Shown here in pieces: positions 1-7,992 of a stretch of DNA of 64,000 nucleotides; the stretch's first letter is position 1; each line of letters opens with the position of its first letter. Origin of the DNA: Aphodosoma sp045631465 (GTDB taxonomy: Bacteria; Bacteroidota; Bacteroidia; Bacteroidales; Paludibacteraceae); NCBI GenBank assembly GCA_045631465.1, contig JAZQUV010000046.1:1-64000 (forward strand), written 5' to 3'. Below the pieces are notes generated by a model that did not search any database, was not told the DNA's origin, and worked only from the letters and a program-made list of their open reading frames with translations. The position numbers were made by a program, and so were the translations under genes.

Positions 1-1
1 A

Positions 2-976
2 ACAGCTCTTGGTCACATGGGTCCAATGAACAACTACTATCTCAATGATGGTACAGGTGTTATCGTTCTTCAAGCTCCAGCTGATGATCCTAATGGTTTC
101 CCAGAACCAATTGAAGGTCTTAATATTGAAGTAGGTAAAAAACTTCCTGCTGGCTTATTGGCTACTGTTGACTTTAAGTGTTTAGTTGATGATGAAACAT
201 GGTTGCCTACAGGTGAAGTTTATGGCGCTCCTGTGTTGACTTATGTGTCTAAAGTTACAGGTGTTGATGCAGAAGGTTGGGATATCTCAGAATCTAATGC
301 AGACTTCGTTGGTGCTTGTGTTGCAAGTGACTTCGTAGAAGAAGCAGTAGAGGCTTCGCTTCTTGATGTGCTTGCTAATCGTATGGCATACGCTGGTAAA
401 TTGTTGGTTGTTGATACAACAGCTTCTTACTATGCAGAACAATCTATGGATTATCTTACAGGTACTACTTCAACTAATGCTTATATGTATTGGGATGCAG
501 AAACTGCATTTGATGTAGAATCATACGAAGAAGAGGGTACAACATACGTATCTGTATCTCCTAAATTAACAGAAGACTATTACAACTTCGCTGGTGAATT
601 GTTCAATGTGAAAGCTGAAAATCTTCCAGCAGCTACATTTGAAGATGCAGCTACTATCGATGTGACTAAAGCACGTTTCGACTGGAACTCTATCGTTCAA
701 GGTCAAACATTGATTGTTAAGGGTGCAACTATCAAAGTAGGTGAAACTGAAAATAAAGTAGACATTGAAAATGGTGAGCTTGTTGTTAATATTTATGCTA
801 ACAACGGTTCGGTATATGTAGAAACTGAGGCTGGCGTGATGATTGAAGTTTATACAGTGAACGGTCTTCGCGTATATGGTGGTGTTTCTAATACTAATAC
901 TACTGTTATCAATGGTCTTACTGATATTGCTATTATCCGTGTGAATGGTGTGGCTTATAAAGTATTTGTGAAATAA
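2..976 (+). CDS. C-terminal part of a secreted protein with a T9SS-like sorting domain (5' end outside window)
   Basis: The reading frame is open to the left edge, so this is the last ~324 codons of a longer gene; the first Met in the window (position 17) need not be a start. Most of the visible protein is acidic, rich in Thr, Tyr and Glu and not assignable to a family. The last ~65 residues (from NIYANNGSVYVETEAG to the end) closely resemble the C-terminus of the 1858-aa protein at 35405-40981: both share YANNG, YVET, a VYTVNG or VFTVQG strand and a final VRVNG segment ending in K. Such Ig-like tails direct export and cell-surface attachment through the type IX secretion system in Bacteroidetes. 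The call of secretion rests on that tail; the molecular role is unknown. The gene ends in TAA and is followed by a strong terminator. Confidence 0.75.
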   Translation, partial: TALGHMGPMNNYYLNDGTGVIVLQAPADDPNGFPEPIEGLNIEVGKKLPAGLLATVDFKCLVDDETWLPTGEVYGAPVLTYVSKVTGVDAEGWDISESNADFVGACVASDFVEEAVEASLLDVLANRMAYAGKLLVVDTTASYYAEQSMDYLTGTTSTNAYMYWDAETAFDVESYEEEGTTYVSVSPKLTEDYYNFAGELFNVKAENLPAATFEDAATIDVTKARFDWNSIVQGQTLIVKGATIKVGETENKVDIENGELVVNIYANNGSVYVETEAGVMIEVYTVNGLRVYGGVSNTNTTVINGLTDIAIIRVNGVAYKVFVK

Positions 977-1002
977 TTTCCGATAGGAATTATATAGTGG
1001 TA

Positions 1003-1037
1003 ATAGAGGCGCAATGTGTTGCGCCTCTATTTTTTTG
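1003..1037 (+). terminator. Rho-independent terminator of the upstream secreted-protein gene
   Basis: Perfect 12-bp stem (arms 1003-1014 and 1019-1030, core AGAGGCGCAA) with a TGTG loop, followed by seven T. It lies 27 bp after the stop codon at 976. Confidence 0.92.
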
Positions 1038-1067
1038 TTGTGTGTTGTTGTGTGTGGATTTTTGGGA

Positions 1068-1166
1068 TTGGGGTGGGTGAGGGGAGGCAGAGGGTAGGGT
1101 TATGATATGTTTATAGTATATTTATGATATATTTATCCTATATTTATCCTATATTTATAGTATATT
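1068..1166. repeat. 11-bp periodic array, locus 1
   Basis: Six consecutive 11-bp units from 1101 to 1166: TATGATATGTT, TATAGTATATT, TATGATATATT, TATCCTATATT (twice), TATAGTATATT. In the same phase, three G-rich units precede them (1068-1100), ending in GAGGGTAGGGT. The same array type recurs at 31060-31125 and, inverted, at 55951-56016, again with six units. No coding potential follows from an 11-bp period. Confidence 0.9.
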
Positions 1167-1287
1167 TCAAATATGATAAAGTAAGGGTTCTTCGTCAGTT
1201 TAGTTGAAAAGGGAATGTTGAAAGGGGTGTTTTTATGCGGATATTCTGGAAATACCTGATATTCCGGATTTTGGTGTGTGTGGTTTT

Positions 1288-1327
1288 TCTAGACGATCTA
1301 GGCAATCTAGACGCTTCGCTATCTAGG
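1288..1327. repeat. Short 9-bp direct repeats with clustered CTAG
   Basis: TCTAGACGA, TCTAGGCAA and TCTAGACGC run in tandem (1288-1314), with a fourth TCTAGG at 1322. Four CTAG tetramers therefore fall within 38 bp. No gene overlaps; the function is unknown. Confidence 0.6.
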
Positions 1328-1453
1328 TTTTTAGCCTAACTGCTAATAGGATGCACGCACTGTGAGTCCTTATAGAGAAAGATAAAGGGAATAAAGGTTG
1401 AAAATAATGGGTTTCAACTAAATTGAAGAAGGACCAAAGTAAGGAATAAGAAA

Positions 1454-1482
1454 AGTCTGCTAACTTGTGTAATTAGCAGACT
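1454..1482 (-). terminator. Hairpin terminator of the 56-aa gene
   Basis: Perfect 10-bp inverted repeat AGTCTGCTAA / TTAGCAGACT with a 9-nt loop. Read on the minus strand it lies 16 bp after the stop codon and is followed by a short T-rich tract. Confidence 0.7.
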
Positions 1483-1498
1483 GTGTGTGTAGGATAGA

Positions 1499-1669
1499 TT
1501 AGTTTTTGTCTTCGAGGAAGGTATCAACAAATTTGTCTTCTACCTTTTTGTAAGTACCAACCACAGCGTCTTCGACTTTTTGATAAGCACCAACTACGCC
1601 ATCTTCAATTTTTTGATAGGTGTCAACTACCACTTTTTCGACTTTTGTTGTCTTCAATTTCTTTTCCAT
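1499..1669 (-). CDS. 56-aa conserved-type small protein with VVGAYQKVED repeats
   Basis: The gene starts at ATG 1669 and encodes 56 residues beginning MEKKLKTTKVEKVVVDTYQK. The protein is almost entirely three copies of an ~11-residue motif (VVDTYQKIEDG, VVGAYQKVEDA, VVGTYKKVEDK) and ends in FVDTFLEDKN. The pattern is amphipathic and probably helical. I recall similar short proteins annotated as hypothetical in Firmicutes and Bacteroidetes, but no function is known to me. Its reality is supported by its own Bacteroidetes-type promoter (1693-1723) just upstream and a hairpin terminator just downstream, so it is monocistronic and divergent from the AraC gene. Confidence 0.82.
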   Translation of the reverse strand: MEKKLKTTKVEKVVVDTYQKIEDGVVGAYQKVEDAVVGTYKKVEDKFVDTFLEDKN

Positions 1670-1692
1670 AGTGCTTTATGTTAGATTCGGTG

Positions 1693-1723
1693 CAAAGTTA
1701 CGACGATATTCTCATACACACAA
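1693..1723 (-). promoter_or_regulatory. Promoter of the 56-aa gene
   Basis: On the minus strand, TTG (1723-1721), a 20-bp spacer and TAACTTTG (1700-1693) match the Bacteroidetes primary sigma-factor promoter. The predicted leader is about 17-20 nt. Confidence 0.85.
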
Positions 1724-1764
1724 TGGCATTTTTTCGTGCAAATTAGACAAAAAGTCTTATTATG

Positions 1765-1795
1765 TTGCTTATATTAGATATTTTAACTAATTTTG
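1765..1795 (+). promoter_or_regulatory. Promoter of the AraC-family gene
   Basis: TTG (1765-1767), a 20-bp spacer and TAATTTTG (1788-1795). It lies downstream of the earliest in-frame ATG (1762), so translation must begin at ATG 1828 instead. Confidence 0.82.
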
Positions 1796-1827
1796 CACGT
1801 CAAAAACTCTTTTTAAGTTATAAAACT

Positions 1828-2685
1828 ATGAATAAAATATCGTACCTCAACTGGCGCACATATTTCAATCCTCAAAACATCTATTCGATTGGAGAAGATT
1901 TAATTTTGCTAGACAATCAATTGATGGAATCGCCTCGCTATCCGTTCAAAACCGATATGCTCACTGCTACCATTTGCATCAAAGGCAGAGCTGAAGGTAG
2001 TGCTAATCTACAAAAAATCATTACTCAACCCAATTCGTTTAATGTGATTTTGCCCGGACAAATCATAACCCACGACCACCAAACTCCTGATTTTGAAGCT
2101 CGCCATATAATAATGTCGAGCAAATTTGTAGATACACTCGGTCTGGATAAGCGTTTTTCGCTATTCAACTCACATAATCATGTGATATCTACTACCTTAT
2201 CAGACTACGAACTGGAAGCCATACTTACGTTCTACGAAATGCTGAAATGGAACATTACGCATAAAAACGATTATATATTAGAGACTGTGCGCCACATGAC
2301 GTTGGCTTTTTTCTACGGATTCAGTCACACTTTTCAGCAAAATATCACCTCAAAACAGACCAATCGTCCCCAACAACTAGCAGACGATTTCCTCATGCTC
2401 GTGAAACAACACTTCAAACAAGAGCACTCGCTCGAATTCTATGCAAATAAACTCTGCGTCACGTCTAAACACCTGACAACCACCATAAAAGCCACAACAG
2501 ATTGTACCGCCAAAGAGTGGATAGACAAGCACTTGCTACTAGAAGCAAAGGCATTGCTAAAATCGACAAACCTGACTATCCAACAAATTGCAGATACGTT
2601 ACATTTCACGTCTCAAGACGTATTTAGCAAATACTTCAAACATCACATTGGTAGAACACCCAAAGAATATAGGAAAATGCTATAA
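1828..2685 (+). CDS. AraC-family transcriptional regulator
   Basis: The 285-aa protein starts at ATG 1828, because a promoter lies between the earlier in-frame ATG (1762) and this one. The N-terminal ~180 residues form a cupin-like sensor region (PFKTDMLTATICIKGRAEG, then PNSFNVILPGQ), typical of effector-binding AraC regulators in Bacteroidetes. The C-terminal ~100 residues carry the double helix-turn-helix: SLEFYANKLCVTSKHLTTTIK for the first and LTIQQIADTLHFTSQDVFSKYFK followed by GRTPKEYRK for the second. The effector and targets are unknown. It is divergent from the 56-aa gene, 96 bp from it, so control of that gene or autoregulation is possible. It ends in a terminator shared with deoD. 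Confidence 0.88.
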   Translation: MNKISYLNWRTYFNPQNIYSIGEDLILLDNQLMESPRYPFKTDMLTATICIKGRAEGSANLQKIITQPNSFNVILPGQIITHDHQTPDFEARHIIMSSKFVDTLGLDKRFSLFNSHNHVISTTLSDYELEAILTFYEMLKWNITHKNDYILETVRHMTLAFFYGFSHTFQQNITSKQTNRPQQLADDFLMLVKQHFKQEHSLEFYANKLCVTSKHLTTTIKATTDCTAKEWIDKHLLLEAKALLKSTNLTIQQIADTLHFTSQDVFSKYFKHHIGRTPKEYRKML

Positions 2686-2716
2686 CTAATCATTGGGTAT
2701 CATATGTAAATAAAAA

Positions 2717-2742
2717 GGAGAGCTTCAGTTTTGAAGTTCTCC
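2717..2742. terminator. Bidirectional terminator between araC-like gene and deoD
   Basis: Stem GGAGAGCTTC (2717-2726) / GAAGTTCTCC (2733-2742) with a 6-nt loop. A-rich sequence on the left and T-rich sequence on the right would serve the two converging genes. Confidence 0.85.
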
Positions 2743-2766
2743 TCTTTATTTAATTATAGATTTATT

Positions 2767-3480
2767 TTAATCAAGTAGTCCGAGAGCTACGTCCATCATA
2801 TTGGTGAATGAAGTTTGACGTTGTTCGGCAGTAGTTGCCTCGCCGGTGAATATACAATCGGAGATAGTGCAAATGACCAAAGCTTTTTTGCCAGCACGAG
2901 CAGCGTTGCAATAGAGAGCTGGAGCTTCCATTTCGACTGCCAATACGCCCATTTTTGCCCATTTTTCGGCAGAAGGGGTATCTTCGTAGAAGACATCGCT
3001 AGAATAAATGTTTCCTACCATGTAACGATAGCCAAACTCTTCGGCTTTTTCGACAGCCTTGCGAGCCAAGCCAAAATCGGCAATAGGGGCAAATGTGCCA
3101 GGTAGTCCGTATTGAGACGCATAATTGCTATTTGTGCAAGCACCTAGGGCTATGACGATATCGCCAATGTGGAGGTCTTTATGATAGGCTCCAGCCGAAC
3201 CTACACGAACAATTGTATCGACATCGTAGAAATTGTATAATTCGTAGGTATAAATACCTATAGAAGGGATACCCATGCCGTGCCCCATGATAGATACGCG
3301 ATGGCCTTTGTAAGTGCCGGTGAAGCCAAGCATGCCACGCACGTTGTTGAATTGCACTGGATTTTCGAGATAACGCTCTGCCATGAATTTAGCGCGCAAA
3401 GGGTCGCCAGCCATGAAAACTGTTTTGGCAATTTCGCCATATTTTGCCCCAATGTGAGGCGTTGGTGTTTGATTTTCCAT
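2767..3480 (-). CDS. deoD: Purine-nucleoside phosphorylase, DeoD type
   Basis: This cytosolic enzyme splits purine (deoxy)ribonucleosides with phosphate into base and ribose-1-phosphate in nucleoside salvage. At 237 aa it is the usual length of the hexameric bacterial family. Visible family motifs are the N-terminal PHIGAKYGEIA, GDPLRAKF (phosphate site), MGHGMGIPS, RVGSAGA, VEMEAPALY (ribose site) and SDCIFTGEATTAEQRQ, which retains the catalytic Asp although the usual HLLTGE is CIFTGE here. It lies 60 bp downstream of the U32-family gene on the same strand and is probably cotranscribed. The leader contains a short GAAAGTTGAAAATT-type repeat (minus strand CAACTTTCAA) also seen before hsp15 and glyS. 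Confidence 0.95.
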   Translation of the reverse strand: MENQTPTPHIGAKYGEIAKTVFMAGDPLRAKFMAERYLENPVQFNNVRGMLGFTGTYKGHRVSIMGHGMGIPSIGIYTYELYNFYDVDTIVRVGSAGAYHKDLHIGDIVIALGACTNSNYASQYGLPGTFAPIADFGLARKAVEKAEEFGYRYMVGNIYSSDVFYEDTPSAEKWAKMGVLAVEMEAPALYCNAARAGKKALVICTISDCIFTGEATTAEQRQTSFTNMMDVALGLLD

Positions 3481-3540
3481 AATATTTAAATTGAAAGTTG
3501 AAAATTACTCTTCAGTATTAACTCTACTTTAATCCCCAAA

Positions 3541-5364
3541 TTATGACTTAAGTATAATCATTTCGCAATTGCGGCAATCGAATTCGAGGTGGAATCGGTC
3601 ATTGGCGTTTTGAAGATAAAGTTCTTTTACTTGTGATTTTGGATTCTCCTTACGACATAGCCCTAAGGCATAACGAATGCAGTGCTTGGTGCGCATTAGT
3701 TCGGCATTAGGTTGATGTTGTTGCTCGAAAGCCATTTGTTTGACATGGCAACCATGCTGCTCGTAAAAAGCTTTAGATTGTGAATTATAGACATTTGCAC
3801 AATAGTCCAAATCGGTTGTAATATATCTATGCGTTGTTGGTTTTATCTCTATCAACGACCGGTTGTAGGTTTTCGCACGATTTTGTTCGTGTAATTCAAC
3901 CAACTCGCGTCGCCACTCAGCGATTTGAGAGACTGGAATAAAGAGTGGGGTGTGTAGCGCTGAGAGGTCGATATTTTGTGCTTCAAAAATTGTACCACCT
4001 AATTTAAACAATTGTGTACGCCATGTGTCTAACATTTTCTCTGGATTATTGGCTTTATCGCCTGAATATTCCACTGTTATTGAGGTTGATACTTTGTCGG
4101 TATCGGTCATAGATATGAGCAATTGGTTGTTTGTGGCTTGCAATTGGATATCTACGTGTATTTTTCGTTCGGCAGTTCTGCCCGCTAAAATACGCTCGAA
4201 TGCTACATCGGAATTGCGGTAGACGAGGGTGCCTTTTTCTATCTTAGGCATAACGAGTGGTAAAAGACGACCAGACTCTACCTTATTGACACGAAAGCCT
4301 TCGAACTCGCCTTTTTTGTTGAGAAAGCAGAGTCCATCGCCATTAACAATTTCCGTTTTAGTATTAATTGTCAGCGCATTACGCCAAATATCTTTGACTT
4401 TACCAATTGGTTCGCCCAAAGATTTAGGTGTGTCGAATGACCAAATATCGCGTTTACGTCCTTCGAGGAAATAGTCGGTTGCGCCACGATAGAATGTTTT
4501 CTTTGGGTTGGGTTCGAAGAAGAATGTTGTTTTGCCAGATGATGAGGCTTGACGAGGTGTGCCTTCGAGTATTGCGTCGAACTTACGGCGATAGTATGAT
4601 GTGATATTTTTCACATACTCGATGTCTTTTAATCGTCCTTCGATTTTGAATGAAGATATGCCTGCGTCTATCATTTCTTTGAGATGACGAGAAGCATCGA
4701 AGTCTTTGAGTGACAAAAGATGTTTTTTGTGAACGATGATATTGCCTTCGCCATCTATCAAATCGTATGGTAAACGACACATCTGCGCACATGCACCACG
4801 ATTGGCACTACGTCCGCGAGCAGCTTCGCTCATATAGCATTGTCCGCTATATGAGACGCATAATGCTCCATGGACAAAGGCTTCGAGGGCTACGTTGGTT
4901 TGCTCGGCCATTTGTCGCATGGTAGCTAATGATGTTTCGCGCGCAAGGACTACTTGCTCGAATCCGCATTGTTCAAGAAATTTGACTTTTTCGACTGTAC
5001 GGGTATCGCACTGGGTGCTGGCATGAAGGGCAATAGGGGGCAAGTCCATTTGCAACAATGCCATATCTTGCACAATGAGAGCGTCGACGCCAATGTTGTA
5101 TAAATCATTGACTAAGAGGCGAGCTGGCTCTAGTTCGTCGTCACGAAGGATGGTGTTGAGTGTGACATACACGCGTGCTCGATACTTGTGGGCATACTGC
5201 ACCAATTGAGCTATATCGTCAACAGAATTACCGGCAGCCACACGAGCTCCGAACTGCGATGGACCTATATAGACCGCATCGGCACCATGATTGATGGCTG
5301 CTATACCCACTTCGAGATTTTTGGCTGGGCTTAATAGTTCTATTTTCGGATTTTTTATTGTCAT
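3541..5364 (-). CDS. Peptidase U32 family protein (RNA hydroxylase-like, RlhA/TrhP type)
   Basis: The 607-aa protein has the U32 TIM-barrel N-terminus (ELLSPAKNLEVGIAAINHGADAVYIG) and the family signature EAFVHGALCVSYSGQC followed by RGSCAQ-like NRGACAQMCR. Four cysteines (about 169, 176, 192, 196) match the Fe-S ligands known for U32 members. Despite the family name, characterised relatives in E. coli are hydroxylation factors for 23S rRNA (RlhA) and tRNA uridine-34 (TrhP), or UbiU/UbiV. The length is nearer RlhA than the shorter TrhP, so rRNA modification is my preferred guess. A C-terminal extension with CIRYALGLC and FDCRNCEM adds further cysteines. No promoter is evident in the 140 bp after ugd, so it may be read from the polysaccharide operon. 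Confidence 0.85.
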   Translation of the reverse strand: MTIKNPKIELLSPAKNLEVGIAAINHGADAVYIGPSQFGARVAAGNSVDDIAQLVQYAHKYRARVYVTLNTILRDDELEPARLLVNDLYNIGVDALIVQDMALLQMDLPPIALHASTQCDTRTVEKVKFLEQCGFEQVVLARETSLATMRQMAEQTNVALEAFVHGALCVSYSGQCYMSEAARGRSANRGACAQMCRLPYDLIDGEGNIIVHKKHLLSLKDFDASRHLKEMIDAGISSFKIEGRLKDIEYVKNITSYYRRKFDAILEGTPRQASSSGKTTFFFEPNPKKTFYRGATDYFLEGRKRDIWSFDTPKSLGEPIGKVKDIWRNALTINTKTEIVNGDGLCFLNKKGEFEGFRVNKVESGRLLPLVMPKIEKGTLVYRNSDVAFERILAGRTAERKIHVDIQLQATNNQLLISMTDTDKVSTSITVEYSGDKANNPEKMLDTWRTQLFKLGGTIFEAQNIDLSALHTPLFIPVSQIAEWRRELVELHEQNRAKTYNRSLIEIKPTTHRYITTDLDYCANVYNSQSKAFYEQHGCHVKQMAFEQQHQPNAELMRTKHCIRYALGLCRKENPKSQVKELYLQNANDRFHLEFDCRNCEMIILKS

Positions 5365-5377
5365 TTTTTTGAATTAG

Positions 5378-5491
5378 ATACACACTGTGAGTGGGTATTT
5401 TTTGGGTTGCTTGAGGGTTGCTTGCAGGTAGCTGTATAGTATATTTAAATTTTGGAATTTTTAGAATCGAATACACACTGAGAGTGTGTAT
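5378..5491. repeat. Composite intergenic element: two palindromes 72 bp apart (copy 1)
   Basis: Palindromes 5378-5398 (arms ATACACACT / AGTGGGTAT) and 5471-5491 (ATACACACT / AGTGTGTAT, 3-nt loop) flank exactly 72 bp. The inner part divides into six 11-bp units (TTGGGTTGCTT, GAGGGTTGCTT, GCAGGTAGCTG, TATAGTATATT, TAAATTTTGGA, ATTTTTAGAAT). T-runs follow both hairpins on the plus strand although both flanking genes are on the minus strand, so these are not ordinary terminators. Confidence 0.85.
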
Positions 5492-5506
5492 TTTTTTGAG
5501 GTATTT

Positions 5507-6742
5507 TTAGTCGCGTTTGAATATGTCGCGTGTGTAAACTTTTTCGACTACATCGTCGAGTACGCTATCATAACGATTGGCAATAATAGAATTGCTCATT
5601 GCCTTGAAGCGTGCTAGATCGTTTACGACTAAGCTGCCGAAGAATGTTGTACCATCTTGCAATGTTGGCTCGTAAATAATCACTTTTGCACCTTTGGCTT
5701 TTACGCGTTTCATTACGCCTTGAATAGAACTTTGGCGGAAATTGTCGGAGTTGCTTTTCATTGTCAAGCGATAAACTCCTATAACACATTCTTTCTCTTG
5801 TGCCGAATTATAGCTATTGTTGGTGTAACTGTAATATCCTGCTAGTTCAAGAACGCGGTCGGAGATGAAGTCTTTACGTGTACGATTGCTATCGACAATG
5901 GCTTTCACAAGATTTTGAGGCACGTCTTCATAGTTGGCTAGGAGTTGTTTGGTGTCTTTAGGCAGACAGTAGCCGCCGTAGCCGAATGAAGGATTGTTGT
6001 AGTGTGCACCTATGCGTGGATCGAGGCATACGCCATCGATTATCTGCTGAGTATTAAGGCCTTTTAGTTCGGCATAAGTGTCTAATTCATTGAAAAATGA
6101 GACACGTAGAGCCAAATAGGTGTTGGCAAAAAGTTTTACAGCCTCGGCCTCGGTGAATCCCATGAAGAGAGTCTCTATATCTTGTTTTATTGCGCCTTCT
6201 TGAAGCAATGCGGCAAATGTGTGGGCTTTTTCGACTAGATATTCATCTGCCATATCGGTGCCTACGATGATGCGACTTGGATATAAATTGTCATATAAAG
6301 CTTTTGATTCGCGAAGGAATTCAGGCGAAAATATGATTTTATCTGTTCCATATTTCTGACGTACGTTGGCAGTAAATCCAACTGGAATGGTCGATTTTAT
6401 GACCATCACTGCATTAGGATTATACTTTAACACTTGTTGTATTACGCTCTCTACGGCTGATGTATCGAAGAAATTCTTCTGGGGATCATAGTTGGTTGGC
6501 GCAGCGATTACCACAAAGTCGGCATCACGATATGCCTCTTCGGCATCTAATGTTGCAACTAAATTAAGTTCTTTCTCGGCAAAAAACTTCTCTATATATT
6601 CATCTTGAATAGGAGAAGTGCGTTTATTGACCATATCAACTCGCTCTGACACAATGTCTAGTGCCACGACTTTTTGATGTTGTGCCAATAGTGTTGCTAT
6701 TGAAAGGCCTACATATCCTGTGCCAACTACTGATATTTTCAT
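5507..6742 (-). CDS. ugd: UDP-glucose 6-dehydrogenase
   Basis: This enzyme oxidises UDP-glucose to UDP-glucuronate with two NAD+, supplying acidic sugar for surface polysaccharide. The 411-aa protein has the N-terminal Rossmann motif GTGYVG (residues 7-12), IKSTIPVGFT, the FSPEFLRES substrate loop, and GYGGYCLPKDTKQLL with the catalytic cysteine near residue 260. This is the short E. coli-like type rather than the ~440-aa form. It is the last gene of the flippase-rfbA-rfbC-rfbB-ugd run and lies 105 bp after rfbB. A short 9-bp hairpin (6762-6783) sits just before its start. Confidence 0.95.
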   Translation of the reverse strand: MKISVVGTGYVGLSIATLLAQHQKVVALDIVSERVDMVNKRTSPIQDEYIEKFFAEKELNLVATLDAEEAYRDADFVVIAAPTNYDPQKNFFDTSAVESVIQQVLKYNPNAVMVIKSTIPVGFTANVRQKYGTDKIIFSPEFLRESKALYDNLYPSRIIVGTDMADEYLVEKAHTFAALLQEGAIKQDIETLFMGFTEAEAVKLFANTYLALRVSFFNELDTYAELKGLNTQQIIDGVCLDPRIGAHYNNPSFGYGGYCLPKDTKQLLANYEDVPQNLVKAIVDSNRTRKDFISDRVLELAGYYSYTNNSYNSAQEKECVIGVYRLTMKSNSDNFRQSSIQGVMKRVKAKGAKVIIYEPTLQDGTTFFGSLVVNDLARFKAMSNSIIANRYDSVLDDVVEKVYTRDIFKRD

Positions 6743-6847
6743 ACTGATATTTTCAATGATTAGAGAATTTCTACAAATTCTCTGTTTAAGTAATATTTAT
6801 TTAAGACTTCATTCAAAATTTCTTGCCGATGTAAATTTTGTCACTAT

Positions 6848-7981
6848 TTATCTGCCTTTGTACATCTCTTCGTAATACTTCTCATATTCGCCTGAGGTGA
6901 TATTGTCCATCCACTCTTGATGGTCGAGATACCAACGGACAGTGCGTTCGATGCCTTCTTCGAACTGAAGTGATGGTTCCCACCCAAGTTCGCGTTGGAG
7001 TTTTGTGCTATCGATTGCATATCGCATATCGTGACCTGCACGGTCGGTTACATAAGTGATTAATTCGAGACTTGATCCTTCGGGATTGCCTAGAATACGG
7101 TCGACTGTGGCAATCATCACTTTTATAAGGTCGATATTTTTCCACTCGTTGAAACCACCTATATTGTAAGTATCAGCTATTTTGCCTTCGTGGAAAATCA
7201 AGTCGATAGCACGTGCGTGGTCTTCGACATAGAGCCAGTCGCGCACGTTCTCGCCTTTACCATACACTGGCAATGGTTTGCGATGACGGATATTGTTGAT
7301 AAAGAGTGGTATCAATTTCTCAGGGAATTGATATGGGCCGTAGTTATTCGAACAATTGGTCACAATTGTTGGCATGCCATAAGTATCGTGGAAGGCGCGA
7401 ACAAAATGATCGGACGATGCTTTTGATGCCGAATATGGCGAGTGAGGATTGTATTTTGTATCTTCATAGAAGAAGTCTTTGCCATAGGCTTTATGGCCTT
7501 CGGATGATGCCACAGTTTTGAACGGAGGCTCGATGCCTTCGGGATTGGTCATTTCTAATGCGCCATAGACTTCGTCAGTAGAGATGTGATAGAATCGTTT
7601 TCCTTTATAGCGTTCTGGCAACGACTCCCAATAAAGTTTTGCGGCTTGAAGAAGCGACAATGTTCCCATCACATTGGTGCGCGCAAAGGTGAATGGATCT
7701 TTGATACTACGGTCGACATGACTCTCTGCTGCAAGGTGAATGATGCCATCCACTTTCTCGTCTTGCATCAATTGATAGAATGCCTCGAAATCGCAAATAT
7801 CCATTCTGACAAACTTATAATTTGGTTTATCTTCGATATCTTTAAGATTGGCAAGATTGCCTGCGTATGTAAGTTTGTCTACGTTGATGATGTTATATTC
7901 TGGATATTTGTTTACAAACAAACGAACTACGTGTGAACCAATAAAACCTGCTCCACCGGTGATAACTATATTTCTTTTCAT
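6848..7981 (-). CDS. rfbB: dTDP-glucose 4,6-dehydratase
   Basis: Second step of dTDP-rhamnose or related deoxysugar synthesis: conversion of dTDP-glucose to dTDP-4-keto-6-deoxyglucose. The 377-aa extended short-chain dehydrogenase has TGGAGFIGSH near the N-terminus for NAD+, LAAESHVDRS, the STDEVYG active-site segment (Thr-Asp-Glu) and YSASKASSDH carrying the catalytic Tyr and Lys. NNYGPYQFPEKLIPL and VRDWLYVEDH are further family motifs. It is somewhat longer than the usual ~350 aa, with an insertion after STDEVYG (MTNPEGIEPPFKTVASSEGH). It is 11 bp from rfbC. No rfbD homologue is in the window. Confidence 0.96.
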   Translation of the reverse strand: MKRNIVITGGAGFIGSHVVRLFVNKYPEYNIINVDKLTYAGNLANLKDIEDKPNYKFVRMDICDFEAFYQLMQDEKVDGIIHLAAESHVDRSIKDPFTFARTNVMGTLSLLQAAKLYWESLPERYKGKRFYHISTDEVYGALEMTNPEGIEPPFKTVASSEGHKAYGKDFFYEDTKYNPHSPYSASKASSDHFVRAFHDTYGMPTIVTNCSNNYGPYQFPEKLIPLFINNIRHRKPLPVYGKGENVRDWLYVEDHARAIDLIFHEGKIADTYNIGGFNEWKNIDLIKVMIATVDRILGNPEGSSLELITYVTDRAGHDMRYAIDSTKLQRELGWEPSLQFEEGIERTVRWYLDHQEWMDNITSGEYEKYYEEMYKGR

Positions 7982-7992
7982 AATAATCTAAC

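Noticed and set aside
1762..1827. 22-residue N-terminal extension of the AraC protein
   Set aside because: A TTG-N20-TAATTTTG promoter lies within it, so this stretch is upstream of or at the transcription start.
4970..4990. tRNA T-loop-like GCTCGAATCC
   Set aside because: It lies within the U32-family coding sequence and no cloverleaf can be formed around it; no tRNA gene was found anywhere in the window.
5378..5491. Pair of ordinary terminators or an integron attC site
   Set aside because: T-runs point against the flanking genes, the 72-bp spacing is fixed at three loci, and no integrase or cassette structure is present.
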